This document shows, piece by piece, positions 22,461-33,546 of a DNA stretch of 64,000 nucleotides. Under the pieces are notes generated by a model. The model was not told the DNA's origin. It saw nothing but the letters and a program-made list of their open reading frames with translations, and made no database searches. The position numbers and the translations under genes were made by a program. The DNA is taken from the NCBI GenBank assembly GCA_947311845.1, contig CAMZMU010000027.1, positions 47,804,758 through 47,868,757 on the forward strand. The letters run 5' to 3'. Each line of letters opens with the position of its first letter. Position 1 is the first letter of the stretch. This stretch comes from Poa pratensis. Lineage: Eukaryota > Streptophyta > Magnoliopsida > Poales > Poaceae.

Positions 22461-22913
22461 TTCGTGCACAAGCTTTCGAGGAGTGCAATTTCATTCATGA
22501 AAGTTGATCAAGAAATCATGAAGATGATAGTTTAGAGAAATATTCTCTATACTTAGATACTGGTAGACATATATGGCTATTGGAGAACCTGACTGTCGTA
22601 GGATGGTTAGAAGGGTGGTTGTATCCTAACCCAACAGAGTTCAAACTCCAGTTTTGATAATGTTTCTCATTTAGACGGAATGTTATTTAGTGGGAGGCGA
22701 TATTCCCGTCGATAGCGAGACACCCGTGATAACTTCGTCAATCTCAAACCTAATCCGCCGTCTTAGTCTCTCATGGGTGCTCATAAGGTAGGTAGGTTGT
22801 GCATGCATGCATTTATAGAGTGGGTGTATGCGCGTGTATATATGTGAGTGTGAATATGAGCATCTGCACTGTACCGTGTTTCGAAGAAAAAAACTCTTAT
22901 ATACTCCCTCCGT

Positions 22914-23018
22914 GTCAAAAAGTAAGACGTTTTAGTATGTGAATCTTGCACTAAAACATGTCTAGATACATGTATGTGGTAAGTAGCTAGAGAGTCTTAC
23001 TTTTTGACACGGAGGGAG
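22914..23018. mobile_element. Stowaway-type MITE, 105 bp
   Basis: It begins CTCCCTCCGTGTCAAAAAGT and ends with the exact inverse, with TA on both flanks. That is the size, end sequence and target of a Stowaway (Tc1/mariner-derived) MITE. Copy B has the empty site (CTTATATAGTTCC, 44364-44376), so this insertion followed the segmental duplication. It sits upstream of the type-1 leader exon. Confidence 0.93.
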
Positions 23019-23280
23019 TAGTTCCTATAAAAAAACCTTCCATTTCCGGAGATTTCCTGTTTTCTTCACAAATAAAAAAAACTCTTGCATAGTTCCCTAA
23101 AAAAACCTTCCTTTCCGCGCACCCACCTCTCCTCTCCTGTTTCCTTTACAAATAAAAAAGAAACCCGCCTCTCTGTCTCTCTCGCTTCGACCCCTCTCCT
23201 TCCTCCGCCAACGCCGCCGCAGCAGCGCCATCCCTACCGGATTGTGCTGAGCGGAGCTGAGGGAGATTTTCCTCCTCGAG
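23019..23280 (+). promoter_or_regulatory. Promoter-proximal region and leader exon of ubiquitin-like copy A
   Basis: A pyrimidine-rich CT stretch (about 23160-23240) leads to GATTTTCCTCCTCGAG followed by GTAACC at 23281, a good 5' splice donor. The matching leaders in B (donor at 44627), C (30739) and D (56704) show the same design: a leader exon then an intron of 2-3 kb. A long leader intron is usual in plant polyubiquitin genes. Exon limits are inferred. Confidence 0.55.
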
Positions 23281-25385
23281 GTAACCCCGAATCCGCTCCC
23301 TCCCTTTCATCTTCTTCGTCTGCGCCCTGAAATTTTGAATACTCCTCTTTCCCCGACGCCAAAACCCTACCCGCCTGACCTAGCTCCGAGTCCGATGACG
23401 AGAAGGATCATGCTATTGAGAGATGCGTCCGCCCCTCCCATGTTCTAGTGTTTGCTGCGATTGATTTTGGTGCTATATTGTAGCTGGTGCACCGCCGTAT
23501 GATCGATGATGAGTGGTAATGGTTTCATGCGTTTTTCCCCGTTCAGTTGTTCGTATTGGATTGGGGGAATTCTAGTCTTTTACATTGTTTGCACACAAGG
23601 CTCCTTAGACTGTACTGCTGTACAACAATTGTAACTGTCCCCTCGGATCTACCACCGTCCAATTGTTCGCATATGAATTGGATGAATTATAGCCTTCTAT
23701 AGAACCTATTGTTAGTGTCAGGTAGCTACGATTACAGTGGAGGGTTGTCTGGCCTAATGGAATTTGTTGCTAACCTCATCACTTTCTGCTAGATCTTAGG
23801 ATTATAATTGGTCATCCTTTCTTCCCGTGGAAGAAACTCTTCATCTAGAGATCGATGGAGTATATATCATACCACATACACAGCAGTTCTTGTTATATGT
23901 ATGTCCTCGCCACGGAATCTAATAAGCTAGATACTTCACATTTTTATAAAATTTTGTTTTGCTTATATACATAAGTAAAACAATAATAGTTATAATAACA
24001 AGATAAACAGCAAAGGTAGTCCAAAACAGTTATATGCGTCGGTCAGCCTTTGTGGCTTGATCTCTCTTGTTGCTTCTTTTGTGTAAATAAAAGCTGGACT
24101 AAAGCATCTGCATTCTGTTAATTTTAGTTAGTAAATCTGCATATTCTGTTTTTGGGTTAAGATTGATGCCTTGTAAGGTAGCAACTCTGAAGGGTGCTCT
24201 AGCTAGGTAGCTTCTGTAACGGTGTGTCTTGTTGGCTGATTTGGCATTCGCCAGTACTCCCTGATCAGCCTGCCACCAGTGCACCCGTGTTCATGTTATC
24301 AAAAGGTTCTGTGGAGATGCCATGCTCTCATGGCGAATATCATTCATGACCATCCAGACATTTAAGCTCTTTTGGTTGGGTTATCAGTTTCGTAACAGTC
24401 CGCCTTCGTCTTGATTGGGAACATCTTCATGTTTCCTACAGTGCAGCCCATGACAGTGCATTGGATATGTCCCCGAATTTCTTAGTCATGAATTGTCCTG
24501 TCGTGCTCTCAATATCTATTTGATTCTACTGTTGCTATCCTGATCCCCATGAATCCGTTAGCTCTTAAGTTGTTTAGGTGCTTTGCTCACTTTTGTGCAT
24601 TTATTTCTCTTATCCACGTGATAGCGTATGATTTACCTTCCATCAGATGTCTTCAATAATCTTCCCCGGTATTGAAATTCAGAGCTGTTTCAGTGAATCT
24701 TTCCTTGCTACTAAAATTTATAAGCTCACAAATAGATCGTTGTTCTTTTTTAGACACTTTTTCCATCGTATATGTCGCAGAAGTTATAGTGTTGTTGATA
24801 TAAATGAAACTAGAAATTTCTATTTAGCAAAAAACAGCAGCAATATTCTCCTTTAGTGTACCACTAAGTTTACCCAGCGTATAATTCAATTTGGTGGTAT
24901 GCTTACATGAATAGGGGAAGTAGAGAAAAACAGTGCCATTTGTTACTACCCTGACAAGCGTGTTCACCAAATAGAAGTATCACTTGATTGATAATATACC
25001 ATATGTCCCGTTTATTCCCTAGCAACTCATGGGAACCTAACTAGTCTCTTCAATGTACAGAACTGAGTGAACCATGCATGTCTATTATTAATGTTTGCTC
25101 AAGACTTAACTTTGCATGCTAGGCTTACTGTGGCACCTTGTTCTGTATAACCAAGGTATTTATGCAGTAGATTCCTCTTCTTGCTTCATTGCTTCTACTG
25201 TTCTTTTATTTATATATTTGGCTCTTTCTACTACCTGGAATTGTTGACGTTTTTTGTGTATTGTCTTAGAGCCTAAATTTTGTCTAACAATTGGTCATGT
25301 TTGGTTTTTTGTGTATTGTTTTAGAGCCTAAATTTTGTGTATTGTTGCTACCGTTCATTTGATGCTCCGCCTTTGTGGTTGCTGA
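23281..25385 (+). pseudogene. Type-1 polyubiquitin-like gene, copy A (coding exon deleted)
   Basis: The leader intron is preserved and matches copy B, but the coding exon is almost wholly gone. After a duplicated GTGTATTGT...TTAGAGCCTAAAT junction (25255-25341) only the last codons remain, reading HLMLRLCGC and stop at 25356-25385. In copy B the same codons close a three-domain protein. The local duplication looks like filler from break repair at the deletion point. This copy cannot make a ubiquitin domain. Confidence 0.8.
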
Positions 25386-25689
25386 GCTGCATGGCCTGCC
25401 ATTCAACAACAAATTTTATTTTGATGGAGCCTTCATTCCCGTAGTGCTGCGTTAGCAGTAACGTATCATTCCTTCACAGCAGAAGTGTGGTGTGTTCTCA
25501 GTAGAAGTATGGATTATCTAGTACTCCCTCCGTTCCGAAATATAAGTCGCTGGAGAAGTCGTTCCGACCAGGTGAAAACGAAGAAAATTACACCCGTACC
25601 CCTAAATCTGAATCGCTACCAGATCGCGAATTGAATCCACACCTCCGTCGTCTTCGTCCGTCCCTCCCTCGCGATCGATCAGGCCTCCC

Positions 25690-25910
25690 CTCGCCCAGCT
25701 TCTCCCTCTCGATCTGCTGCCGCTGCAACTCCCTCTCGATCTACTGCCGCTGCAACTCCCTCTCGATTGATCTGCTGCTGCTGGGGCCGGCTACCACACC
25801 TCCCTCGCCCAGCTTCTCCCTCTCGATCTGCTGCCGCTGCAACTCCCTCGCGATTGATCTGCTGCTGCTGGGGCCGGCTACCACACCTCCCTCGCCCAGC
25901 TTCTTGCCGC
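25690..25910 (+). repeat. Tandem repeat in the mariner-ended element
   Basis: The string CTCGCCCAGCTTCT recurs at 25690, 25804 and 25891 with intervening CTGCTGCCGCTGCAACTCCC modules, two to three imperfect copies with spacings of 114 and 87 bp. It produces a 165-codon low-complexity frame (25631-26128) that I do not regard as a gene. Confidence 0.7.
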
Positions 25911-26161
25911 CCCAGCAGCAGCGATTTGCTTCTCCTCATCACAGCGATCTGCTTCTCCTCGTCGCCCCAGGTTCGATTTGGTTGCCAAGTTCCCAGGTTC
26001 AGACTCCTCACAACAGTGTGATCTGCTTCTCCTCACTGGGAACCTCGCCAGCAGCCGGAGCAGGCACCTTCTCCGGCACGGCCGGCAGGGCAGTGATCCT
26101 GCTCTTCTTCAGCATGGCACGGCAGTGATTCTGCAAAGAATTGGAGATCAATCATTACACT

Positions 26162-26305
26162 ATGGTACTTCTGGACCTAAATTGTACTCCACCCGAAGAA
26201 GAGGAGAGCAGCATACCTGGAGGAGGACATGTTGATCATCCCGAAGAAGAGGAGGCCATCGATCATCGTGTTGACGAGGATGCATGTACAATGCTCTGCA
26301 AGTAG
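26162..26305 (+). pseudogene. Possible N-terminal stub of mariner-like transposase, 47 aa
   Basis: A short frame starts MVLLDLNCTPPEEEESS and stays acidic to a TAG at 26303. Plant mariner-like transposases commonly begin with a DLN motif followed by acidic residues, so this could be the stub of the original transposase. The match is short and compositional, and nothing downstream shows a helix-turn-helix or DDE region. Confidence 0.3.
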
Positions 26306-27932
26306 ACAAAGATGAGGCCGTGTCATTGCAGCATATGAGCTTTATAAACAAAGTGTAGTTCCATTCCACTGCTACATGAGCTACTGCATGATTCAACAAA
26401 CACAAATTAAATATTCAGTGCAAGCAAGCAAGAATTACAGCTAGGTACTGCCAAACATGAGCTACAGCATGAGTTACAGATGAGCTACTGCTAAATTTCA
26501 AGTCACTGAACAATAAACGATATCGACACCTGCACAACAATTAAACTGACAGTATTTCTCATTGCACACGCAATCTGACCAACAAGCAGTTCATGGTCTA
26601 CTGGAAGTTGCAGCACAACCAATTGCAGTTCATAGTCTACTGCTACTGATCAACAAGCAGTAATCAACAGTTCATAGTCTACTGTTCAGTAAAGCTACTG
26701 CAAGCTACTCAAAAACCTCAGCAGAACACTCCATAAACAAGTCCAAGCTACTCAAAAATTGATCATGTAAATCATACGAACAGAACAATAAAGCAGTAAT
26801 GAAGACGTATGGCTCTATTCGGTTTGCCAGACGTGTCACTAAATTACATTGACATTGTGGCAGTATCATGTGTTAGCTTAACACCATTAGTACTGCATTT
26901 AAATTGCACTACAGAGCTAACATAGCAGTATTTCAAGCAATTTCACAATGTATATTTCAGTTAGGAGTACACGAAGGGCAAGTGTATTTCAGTTAGGAGC
27001 AAGCACTACTCCATTTTACAAGTGCAAGTGTTAGGAGCAGATAAGAGGACAAGCAATACACATACTACTAATGGAGCAGTACATACAACAACAGTACAAG
27101 CAAAAATATCAAATTAAGTTACAGCTTTCAAGTCAGTTTTCAATTTTAATTTGCTGTGAAGCAATTTTAACACCATGAGATCATAAGGCACATAAGCAAT
27201 TTTAATTTGCTGGAAAATAAACTACTCAGAGCAACCAAACAATTAGTGTGCAAAAGACAGATCAGAACAGCAAGTGCTTTTCTTACTCCAAAACAGAGAG
27301 CATTCAAATTTGCAGTAATCTACTCCCAAAATAATGTGTTAGCAATTTGAGCAAAACAATGTTTGCAGTACAGATACTACTAATGGAGTACAAGCACAAA
27401 CAATAATTCATTTAACAATTTGTATTACTCCGCTGCTAAAATACTGATGGAGTAGGAGTAGGTAACTGCTGCTAAACTACTGAACTCAGTGATGTGTTTG
27501 TTCATGAACATAAGAAAATACTGTAACTTGTACTCCGAGTAGGAGTAGGTTTGTCTTATGCAGCTTCACTACACAAGCTCCATAGGAAAAGAGAAATACG
27601 AACAACAAGCTCAATAAAATTAAATTACTGGATGGCCACAGGTAGTTCAGATACATTATGAAGGCATGGAGTAGGAGTATAATGGTTGAGATTTGTTGGT
27701 TGATGTCATTCAAGAAAGTAAAGAGTGGAAACAAGAACCATCAGCAGCATATGTATTTGACCTCAATGTAATTTCAGTCCGCATCATGGTAGGATCACTC
27801 ATAGGCAACCCTCATCATCTGGTTCTACTCCAGATCAAGCAAGCACGCACGGCACGCACCAGATCAAGCAAGCACGCACCAGTTCATTCTACTCCTGAAC
27901 TACTCCTATTGCACCAGATCGAGCAAGCAGCA

Positions 27933-27935
<3 letters not shown>
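26306..27935. other. A-rich non-coding middle of the mariner-ended element
   Basis: About 1.6 kb of A-rich sequence with many short CAAGCA, GCAGTA and TACTG-like words and no frame of interest. It may be captured intron DNA of the glutaredoxin source gene, since it lies on its 3' side in the minus direction. Confidence 0.45.

Positions 27936-27976
<41 letters not shown>
27936..27976. repeat. (GA)n microsatellite
   Basis: About 40 bp of uninterrupted GA repeats directly 3' (minus strand) of the captured glutaredoxin exon, where it reads as a (CT)n tract just after the donor site. Confidence 0.95.
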
Positions 27977-27979
<3 letters not shown>

Positions 27980-27983
27980 GTAC

Positions 27984-28182
27984 CTGACGGAGCCATGGCA
28001 CCGTGGAGGAAGAACGCGTGGGGGAAGTCGACGGCGAGGTGCGCGAAGACCTCGTCCATCTGCTTGGAGGCCTCGCACCAGGAGGCCCAGAAGTGCACCG
28101 CGGGGGCCCGCGCGCCGCCCTCCGCGGCATCCAGCTCGGCCCTTGACCGCACCTCCCTCACCGCCCCGCCGCCGCTCGCCAT
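27984..28182 (-). pseudogene. Captured first exon of a monothiol glutaredoxin (GRXS17/GLRX3-like) gene
   Basis: From the minus-strand ATG at 28182 the frame begins MASGGGAVREVRSRAELDAA and continues with VHFWASWCEASKQMDEVFAH and LAVDFPHAFFLH. This is the N-terminal thioredoxin-like domain of plant class-II monothiol glutaredoxins (the GRXS17/GLRX3 group), with the WASWCEASK active-site segment. Those proteins are cytosolic or nuclear iron-sulphur cofactor carriers with one Trx-like and one or more Grx domains. Homology stops at FFLH, close to candidate donors including CAG|GTACC at 27984. Only the first exon is present and no Grx (CGFS) domain follows, so the gene is a fragment. It sits inside the mariner-ended element and is absent from unit 2, which implies capture from elsewhere. 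Confidence 0.8.
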
Positions 28183-29137
28183 GACCACCTCCCTCTCCGC
28201 CGCTCCGCTGCTCCGGCGCCGCTCGGGTGCTGCTCCAAATCATCTCCAGAAAGTAGATCGGCGCACGGAGATCCAGCGCCGGCACGTAGATCAGAGCCTC
28301 CTTGCCCAGCACGACGTCACCGGCGCATAAAAATCCCAGCTTTCAACTCCAACTGCTTCGGGGTGTGAGAGAGCTAGGGTTGCAGGTGTGAGACTGTGAG
28401 AGTACTAGGGGCAGGCTGTGGTGAGCAAGGAGACGGAGAGGAAGAAGGCGGCGACGGGGAGCGTGAGGAACACGGCGGCGACGGAGGAAGCCAGCGACGG
28501 CCGACGGGGAGAGAGCGAGGGGAACGAGACGTGTGCGTCTGCGCGAGTGGGACGAGTGCGTCTGCGCGAGGGCAATTTTGGAAAGTCGAAATTATTCGTA
28601 GCGTTAGGAAATTTGTACAGGAAACAGTCAGCGACTTATATTTCGGAACGGAGGGAGTAGTATGTAAATGTGTTGAGTAGTTATTTTTATCCATCTATCA
28701 AGAGGAACTACTATTAAGATTCCCTGGGTCTATCAAGAGGAACCGTTGTTAGGCCTTCTGAGTCACTTCTCTATTTAGTTTTTCAGACTGCAGTCTCAGT
28801 TTTCAGTTTGTAGCTTGCTGTCATGGTGGCTGGTACTTACAACCGCCAGGAGTCTGTTTTTTTCTTTGGAACCATGTACCAGGCTCGTTTTGTTTTTCGG
28901 GCTTCTATGCAATGGAGCCGGGGAACCTTCCCTGTTGAACTACAAAAAATTATTTCCTGTCTGCATACCCCAGTGCGATTAATTTATGTATCCATGTTTT
29001 CATCTATGTCATATTATCATCGTAGTCAAAAGTTGAAGTGATGAGGATCATAACACTGATTGCATCTTTTATACAAAGAAAAATTATTATCGCATATTGT
29101 GAACCACATGAATGTCACATGAGTTGGAATAAGGATG

Positions 29138-30429
29138 ACTCCAACGGGCCGACGCAAACGGACGCGCGTTTGGTCCGTTTGTGTCGCCAAAACGACGCTT
29201 GTCCGGCCATGTCTGCCCCTTCCCGGCCACTGCCCCCAAGCCGACGCATTGAGTCCGGCCGGCCACTCTTTTTCCCCAAACATTTTTCCGCCCCTTCCCG
29301 GCCACTGCCCCCAACGGGCCGACGCATTGAGTCCGCCCGGCCACTCTTTTCCACCAAACATTTTTTTGATACATTTTTACAAATTGAGTACATATTAGGA
29401 TTACATTTTTAGGTCCTAAAATTACATAAAAGCCTAGTAAATCTAGGGCTTTCTCCTAATATTGAACTTAAAACTAAACTAAAACTTGAAGAAAATTAAT
29501 AACCGGCCACCGGCCGGCAAGTGGGAAGATCAAAGAGGGGCTCCGGCCTTGAGAAACTTCACGCAGCATGCCCGTTCTTCAACGGACTTGCTGGCTCCTC
29601 TTCTTTGATCATTTCGTAGCTACGAAACACGTATCGTCGCCGGGCATTAGAGGAAAATGGACCGCACATAGGCGGCCATGCCGGCGGGGTACCGCACCAG
29701 CTGGATCAGTCGAAGACTGCTCTATTGTCGGCCTCGTCGGCCGCCGCCGAGGCCTCACGGTGCCGTTTGCGGCGCGCCGCCGGCTTTGCGGGCTCGATGG
29801 CTTTGCGCTCGTTCGCAGCCTCGGCCTCCACCGCCGCTTCGGCGCAGGCGCGCGCTGCGGATATGAGCGCAGCCACCATCTAGGCGTTGAGCTGCATGTG
29901 GAATTCCCGCATGGCCTACTCCACGGTCGTGCAGGTGTTGCCGCCCACGCCAATGGGAGGCTCAGGCTGGGGCGGCGCGGTGCCCGCCGCCACCGCCGCG
30001 ACTCTGGCGCGGTACACGTACTCTTCTTCGTCGTTGGCAGGCAGTCGCGGTACGCGGCCTCCACCGCCCTTTCCTCGTGGGGCGACATGGGGCGCGCGAG
30101 CCTCCTCTGCCGCGCCCGCTCCCTCTGGTCCATCAGATGCTGCGGCACGCGCTCTCTGGTTGGAGGTGGTAGCCGCCGTGGTGGGGGGAGGAGTGCTCTA
30201 GGGTTTCCCCGGCCGGCTCCATTTAAAGAGCTCCACCACCCACAGTTATTGCGGGGTAGGTGGCCGCTCTAGCCGTCTGGGTCGATGACACGCGGGGCCA
30301 GGGAGGACACAGGAGCGGTCCGATGCATCGGTGGCCTAAATTTAGGCCTGGAATGCGTCGCGGCGGACAGAATTTGGCTCCAGCGGACAGCGACGGACAG
30401 GCGCGGAGTCGATGCGTCGGCCCGTTGGA
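29138..30429. mobile_element. TIR DNA transposon, 1.3 kb, superfamily unresolved
   Basis: Perfect 16-bp inverted repeats CCAACGGGCCGACGCA lie at 29141-29156 and 30413-30428. The flanks read ATG at 29135-29137 and 30430-30432, a possible 3-bp target duplication. Copy B lacks the whole block (GGAATCAGGAGTGCAAAT near 47957), so the insertion is real and later than the duplication. A tandem repeat of about 70 bp lies at 29212-29352. A GC-rich minus-strand frame (30148-29609) contains no transposase motif. The element is probably non-autonomous. Confidence 0.82.
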
Positions 30430-30539
30430 ATGCAAATAAGAGTTGAAATCAAGTCCTCCTCGTTGTTGTTGGAGGAGGAGGGTACTTGGGTTGCGGCCTG
30501 TCAGCTGGCTCAACCCGCCCGCGCCAGGTTCGGACCATG

Positions 30540-30738
30540 GGCCTGCGTCCTCTGTAGTTGGCCTCCTTCCCCCACACACCTCTCCTCTCCTCCCCTCAAA
30601 AAAACAAAAAAAACCTCTCCTCTCCTCAATAAAAACCCTCTCTCTGTCTCTCTCGCTTCGACGGTTCTCCTTCCTCCGCCGCCGCCGTCGCAGCGCCGCC
30701 CGACTCGAGCGCAGCGGACAGAGATCTTCCTCCTCTCG
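30540..30738 (+). promoter_or_regulatory. Promoter-proximal region and leader exon of ubiquitin-like copy C
   Basis: A CAATAAAAACC motif near 30626 precedes a CT-rich leader ending GATCTTCCTCCTCTCG, with the donor GTAAGC at 30739. Copy D is the same but has a longer CT tract. Confidence 0.5.
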
Positions 30739-31450
30739 GTAAGCCCTAGTCTGCTCCGTCTCCCTTTTATCTTCTTCGTCTGCGCCGTGAGTCCCCCTCC
30801 TTCCCCGAGCAACCCGACGCCAAAACCCTACCCGCCTGATCGAGCTCCGAGTCCGATGACGGGAGAGACCGTGTTCTTGAGAGACCTGCTGCTCTAGTGT
30901 TGGATAGCGAGATGCATCCGCTCCTCCCCTGCTCTGGTGTTTGCTGCGATTCCTCGACCCCCCTCCCCTTCTTTGGTTCTGATGCCTGTGTTCCTCACGG
31001 TAGTTGTTTTTTGATGCCATTGTAGTTGGTCCACCACTGTTAGATTTTTTTATAATGATGGATGTAACAGATTTCCACCCTCGGATCTACTGCCTTGCAA
31101 TTGTTCGCATATGCATTGGGTGAATCCTACTGTCAGTGTCAGGTAGGTAGGATCCTCATGGAATTTGTTGCTAGCCTCATAACAAGATAAACACCAAAGA
31201 TTGTCCAAAATCGTTATATGCAAAGTTAAACATCAACATCTATAGGGCTACATATTCTGTTTTCCGATTAAGAACGATATGCCTGTAGGGTAGCAACTCT
31301 AAAGGGTGCTCTAGCTAGCTGACTAACATGAAAAATCAAATCTTCCATTAGCAACTAATTGGCATATCAATTACTGACTGTCACAGAGATGCCTATGCAG
31401 AATCATTTACTAACATGAAAATTAAATCCTTAAGACAGCCTGCCAGCAGA

Positions 31451-32289
31451 ATGCCCCCGAAGAAGCGCCCGCAGCTCCCAACCCGGAAGACCATGTCGAG
31501 GAAGCTGCTCCTGCTGTCTCTACCTCTGGCACGGAAGATAGCATGCATGGTGAGTTTTACCGACTGCTGCTCGCATTGTGCACTATGCATAAGCATGTCT
31601 GTGTTGGGTGGTTGAGTGGCTTGTGTGTTTGATGGGCTTGGCAGATTCCGAGAAAGAAGAGGAGGAAGTTGGCGACAGCGGCAGCGAAGACGACGGTGGC
31701 AGCCATTCGTCTGACGGTGCCGACATGGACGAGTAAGTGATCAGAGTTCTTTTCTTAGACAGTTTTTCTATCTAGTATGCGTGCTCATGCAGTTAATACT
31801 AGCTGCTAGGTGCAACTCAGCCCCTTGGTTGCTGTTAGGATCAGTGCAATATCCATATCCAGAAAAGCATTTTGTTCACTGGATAAACTCTATCATCAGA
31901 TTCTGGAACACATAATTTCTCAGCTTAGACCCCTCGACTGGCTAATTGAATCAAATCGACTCTCTTCTTCGGCCTGTCAAATATGAGTTTCCAGTCTTCA
32001 AGTACTACTCAGGTGCTAATAGTCCCATTATGAACGCCTGAACGCTATATTGGAGCTACATATTTCTTTGAAAAAGTAACTAAAGTATCACAGAACACTG
32101 GTAACTGTTCTATAAAGTTTTAATCATAATCAGTAATTGATATGCCAATCGGTAATGGAAGATTTGTTTTCATGTTAGTCAATGCTAATAAATTGGTAAT
32201 TTTTTTGGCCATGAACTAGTTTCATCTTTTCTGTTCACAGTGAAAATATTTGTCAGAGCAACAAGCAATAGTTGGTCGAATGGATTAAA
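31451..32289 (+). pseudogene. Small acidic Ser-rich protein gene in the copy C leader intron (frameshifted)
   Basis: It corresponds to the three-exon frame of copy D (57417-58256). Exon a (31451-31549) starts MPPKKRP but has lost one base against D (CGCCCGCAG for CGCCCTGCAG), which throws the rest out of frame. Exon b (31645-31732) keeps the Glu/Ser/Asp-rich run. Exon c (from 32241) has also lost one A. Splice sites GTGAGT, GCAG and GTAAGT are retained. This copy is therefore broken while D is open. Confidence 0.5.
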
Positions 32290-33546
32290 ACCAGAGATGG
32301 TTTCTACATGTGTGCTTTCTGCTTCTTATCCTGTTTTTATTTGTTTTATCTGTCGATTTCTTAGAAAAAGAACATATGAACAACCCCTTCCATCGAATAG
32401 TGCATATATTAACGTGTTAATATTTAAAAGCTTCCAAATCTGCACACAAAGCTAGTTGGTGTCTTCGCCATGAACGTTCTTCGCCAGCTATATTGGCCAT
32501 GCATATTCGTTAAAGTGTGGAATTAGTGAGTTGTCTTCATTTGTAGGACCTTTTTTTTATATATGGAGGATAATCAACAAAATAGCTTTTCTCCTTTGAT
32601 TTGGTTAGTCGCATGTAAACTTGCCTGATATTCATCATCATATTTTGAATACAATTGTGACGAGAGCCAGAGGGAATAGAGGTGTAGGGGTATGCAATGA
32701 TTGACAAGGAGGAAAGTGTGAGAAACTTGATGTTTGTCCCGACATGATAGGTAGCAAAGCTTGCTGAAGGCGAGGCATCATACTTGGAGAAGAATCTTGT
32801 TTGCCACTGCCGCAAGAATCAAATGGTGCGGCTTTGTTACCACACAGTAGGACATGTGTTGTAGTTGCCGCATGTCCTATATGATTGTCCATACTAAGAT
32901 GCCACCACCCTGGTGGTGATTGGGAACATCGTAGAGATCTGCTGGGCACGCACATGACATCGGAGTGGGACGAAATGGTGGAAGAGCGAACCATTAGCAT
33001 AACGGAACTGCGAGACTGATGGGGAATGATGGGGGACTGGAGGGTGATGATGCAGTTGTAGTGGAGTGAGTTTTGGGCAGAGAGAAGTGAGGATAGAGAT
33101 TGTGTTCTCCCCTGAGGAAGTTGAAGATGGAGATGCCTATGGGGAGCAAGACAACACCGTGGTGGCTGTATAGGGGGAGAGTTGAGAAAGATGGTGACGT
33201 TTGTTGCTACACGGTTAAGAACACTTGACAAATGTGTTATCAGAATAGAAGTATCACTTGTTGAATACTTATAACTAGTCTCTTCAATACATAGAACTGA
33301 GTGATACCATGTACTCCTACAATTTTATGGTTGCTCAAGTCTTGAACTTTGCATGCTAGACTTAGTGAGGCCATGCTTTGTATAAACAAGTTATTTACAG
33401 AGTATATTTCTCTTCTTGCTTGAATTGTTTTTTATTTAGGCTCTTGCTTGTACTGCCTCCTGGAATTGTTGACGCTTTTGTGTATTGTTCAACAGCCTAA
33501 ATATTGTCTAACAATTGGTGAGTTTTGGTTTGCTAGCCCATCCAAA

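Larger units (their letters stand above)
25524..28657. mobile_element. 3.1-kb Stowaway/mariner-ended element carrying gene fragments
   Basis: Both ends carry the same 29-bp inverted repeat, starting CTCCCTCCGTTCCGAAATAT and ending AAGTCGCTG (25524-25552 and 28629-28657), flanked by TA. Copy B has the empty site near 47481 (TTTAGTAGTATG), which confirms the limits. The ends are of Stowaway type, yet the element is over ten times longer than a MITE. I find no mariner DD39D transposase. The interior holds a repeated GC-rich leader-like stretch, a short frame with a mariner-like N-terminus, a long A-rich middle, and a glutaredoxin first exon on the minus strand. It appears to be a non-autonomous carrier of host sequence. 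Confidence 0.88.

Noticed and set aside
24099..24284. 61-codon minus-strand frame identical in copies A and B (45450-45635)
   Set aside because: Conservation follows from the recent segmental duplication; it lies in the leader intron and shows no known motif.
25631..26128. 165-codon plus-strand frame in the mariner-ended element
   Set aside because: Made of imperfect tandem copies of a CT-rich leader-like module; low complexity without domain.
29568..30272. Overlapping long frames inside the TIR element
   Set aside because: Open on both strands because of GC content; no transposase motif found, so not called as genes.
32638..33231. 197-codon minus-strand frame in copy C
   Set aside because: The same stretch in copy D is broken by several indels, and there is no recognisable domain.
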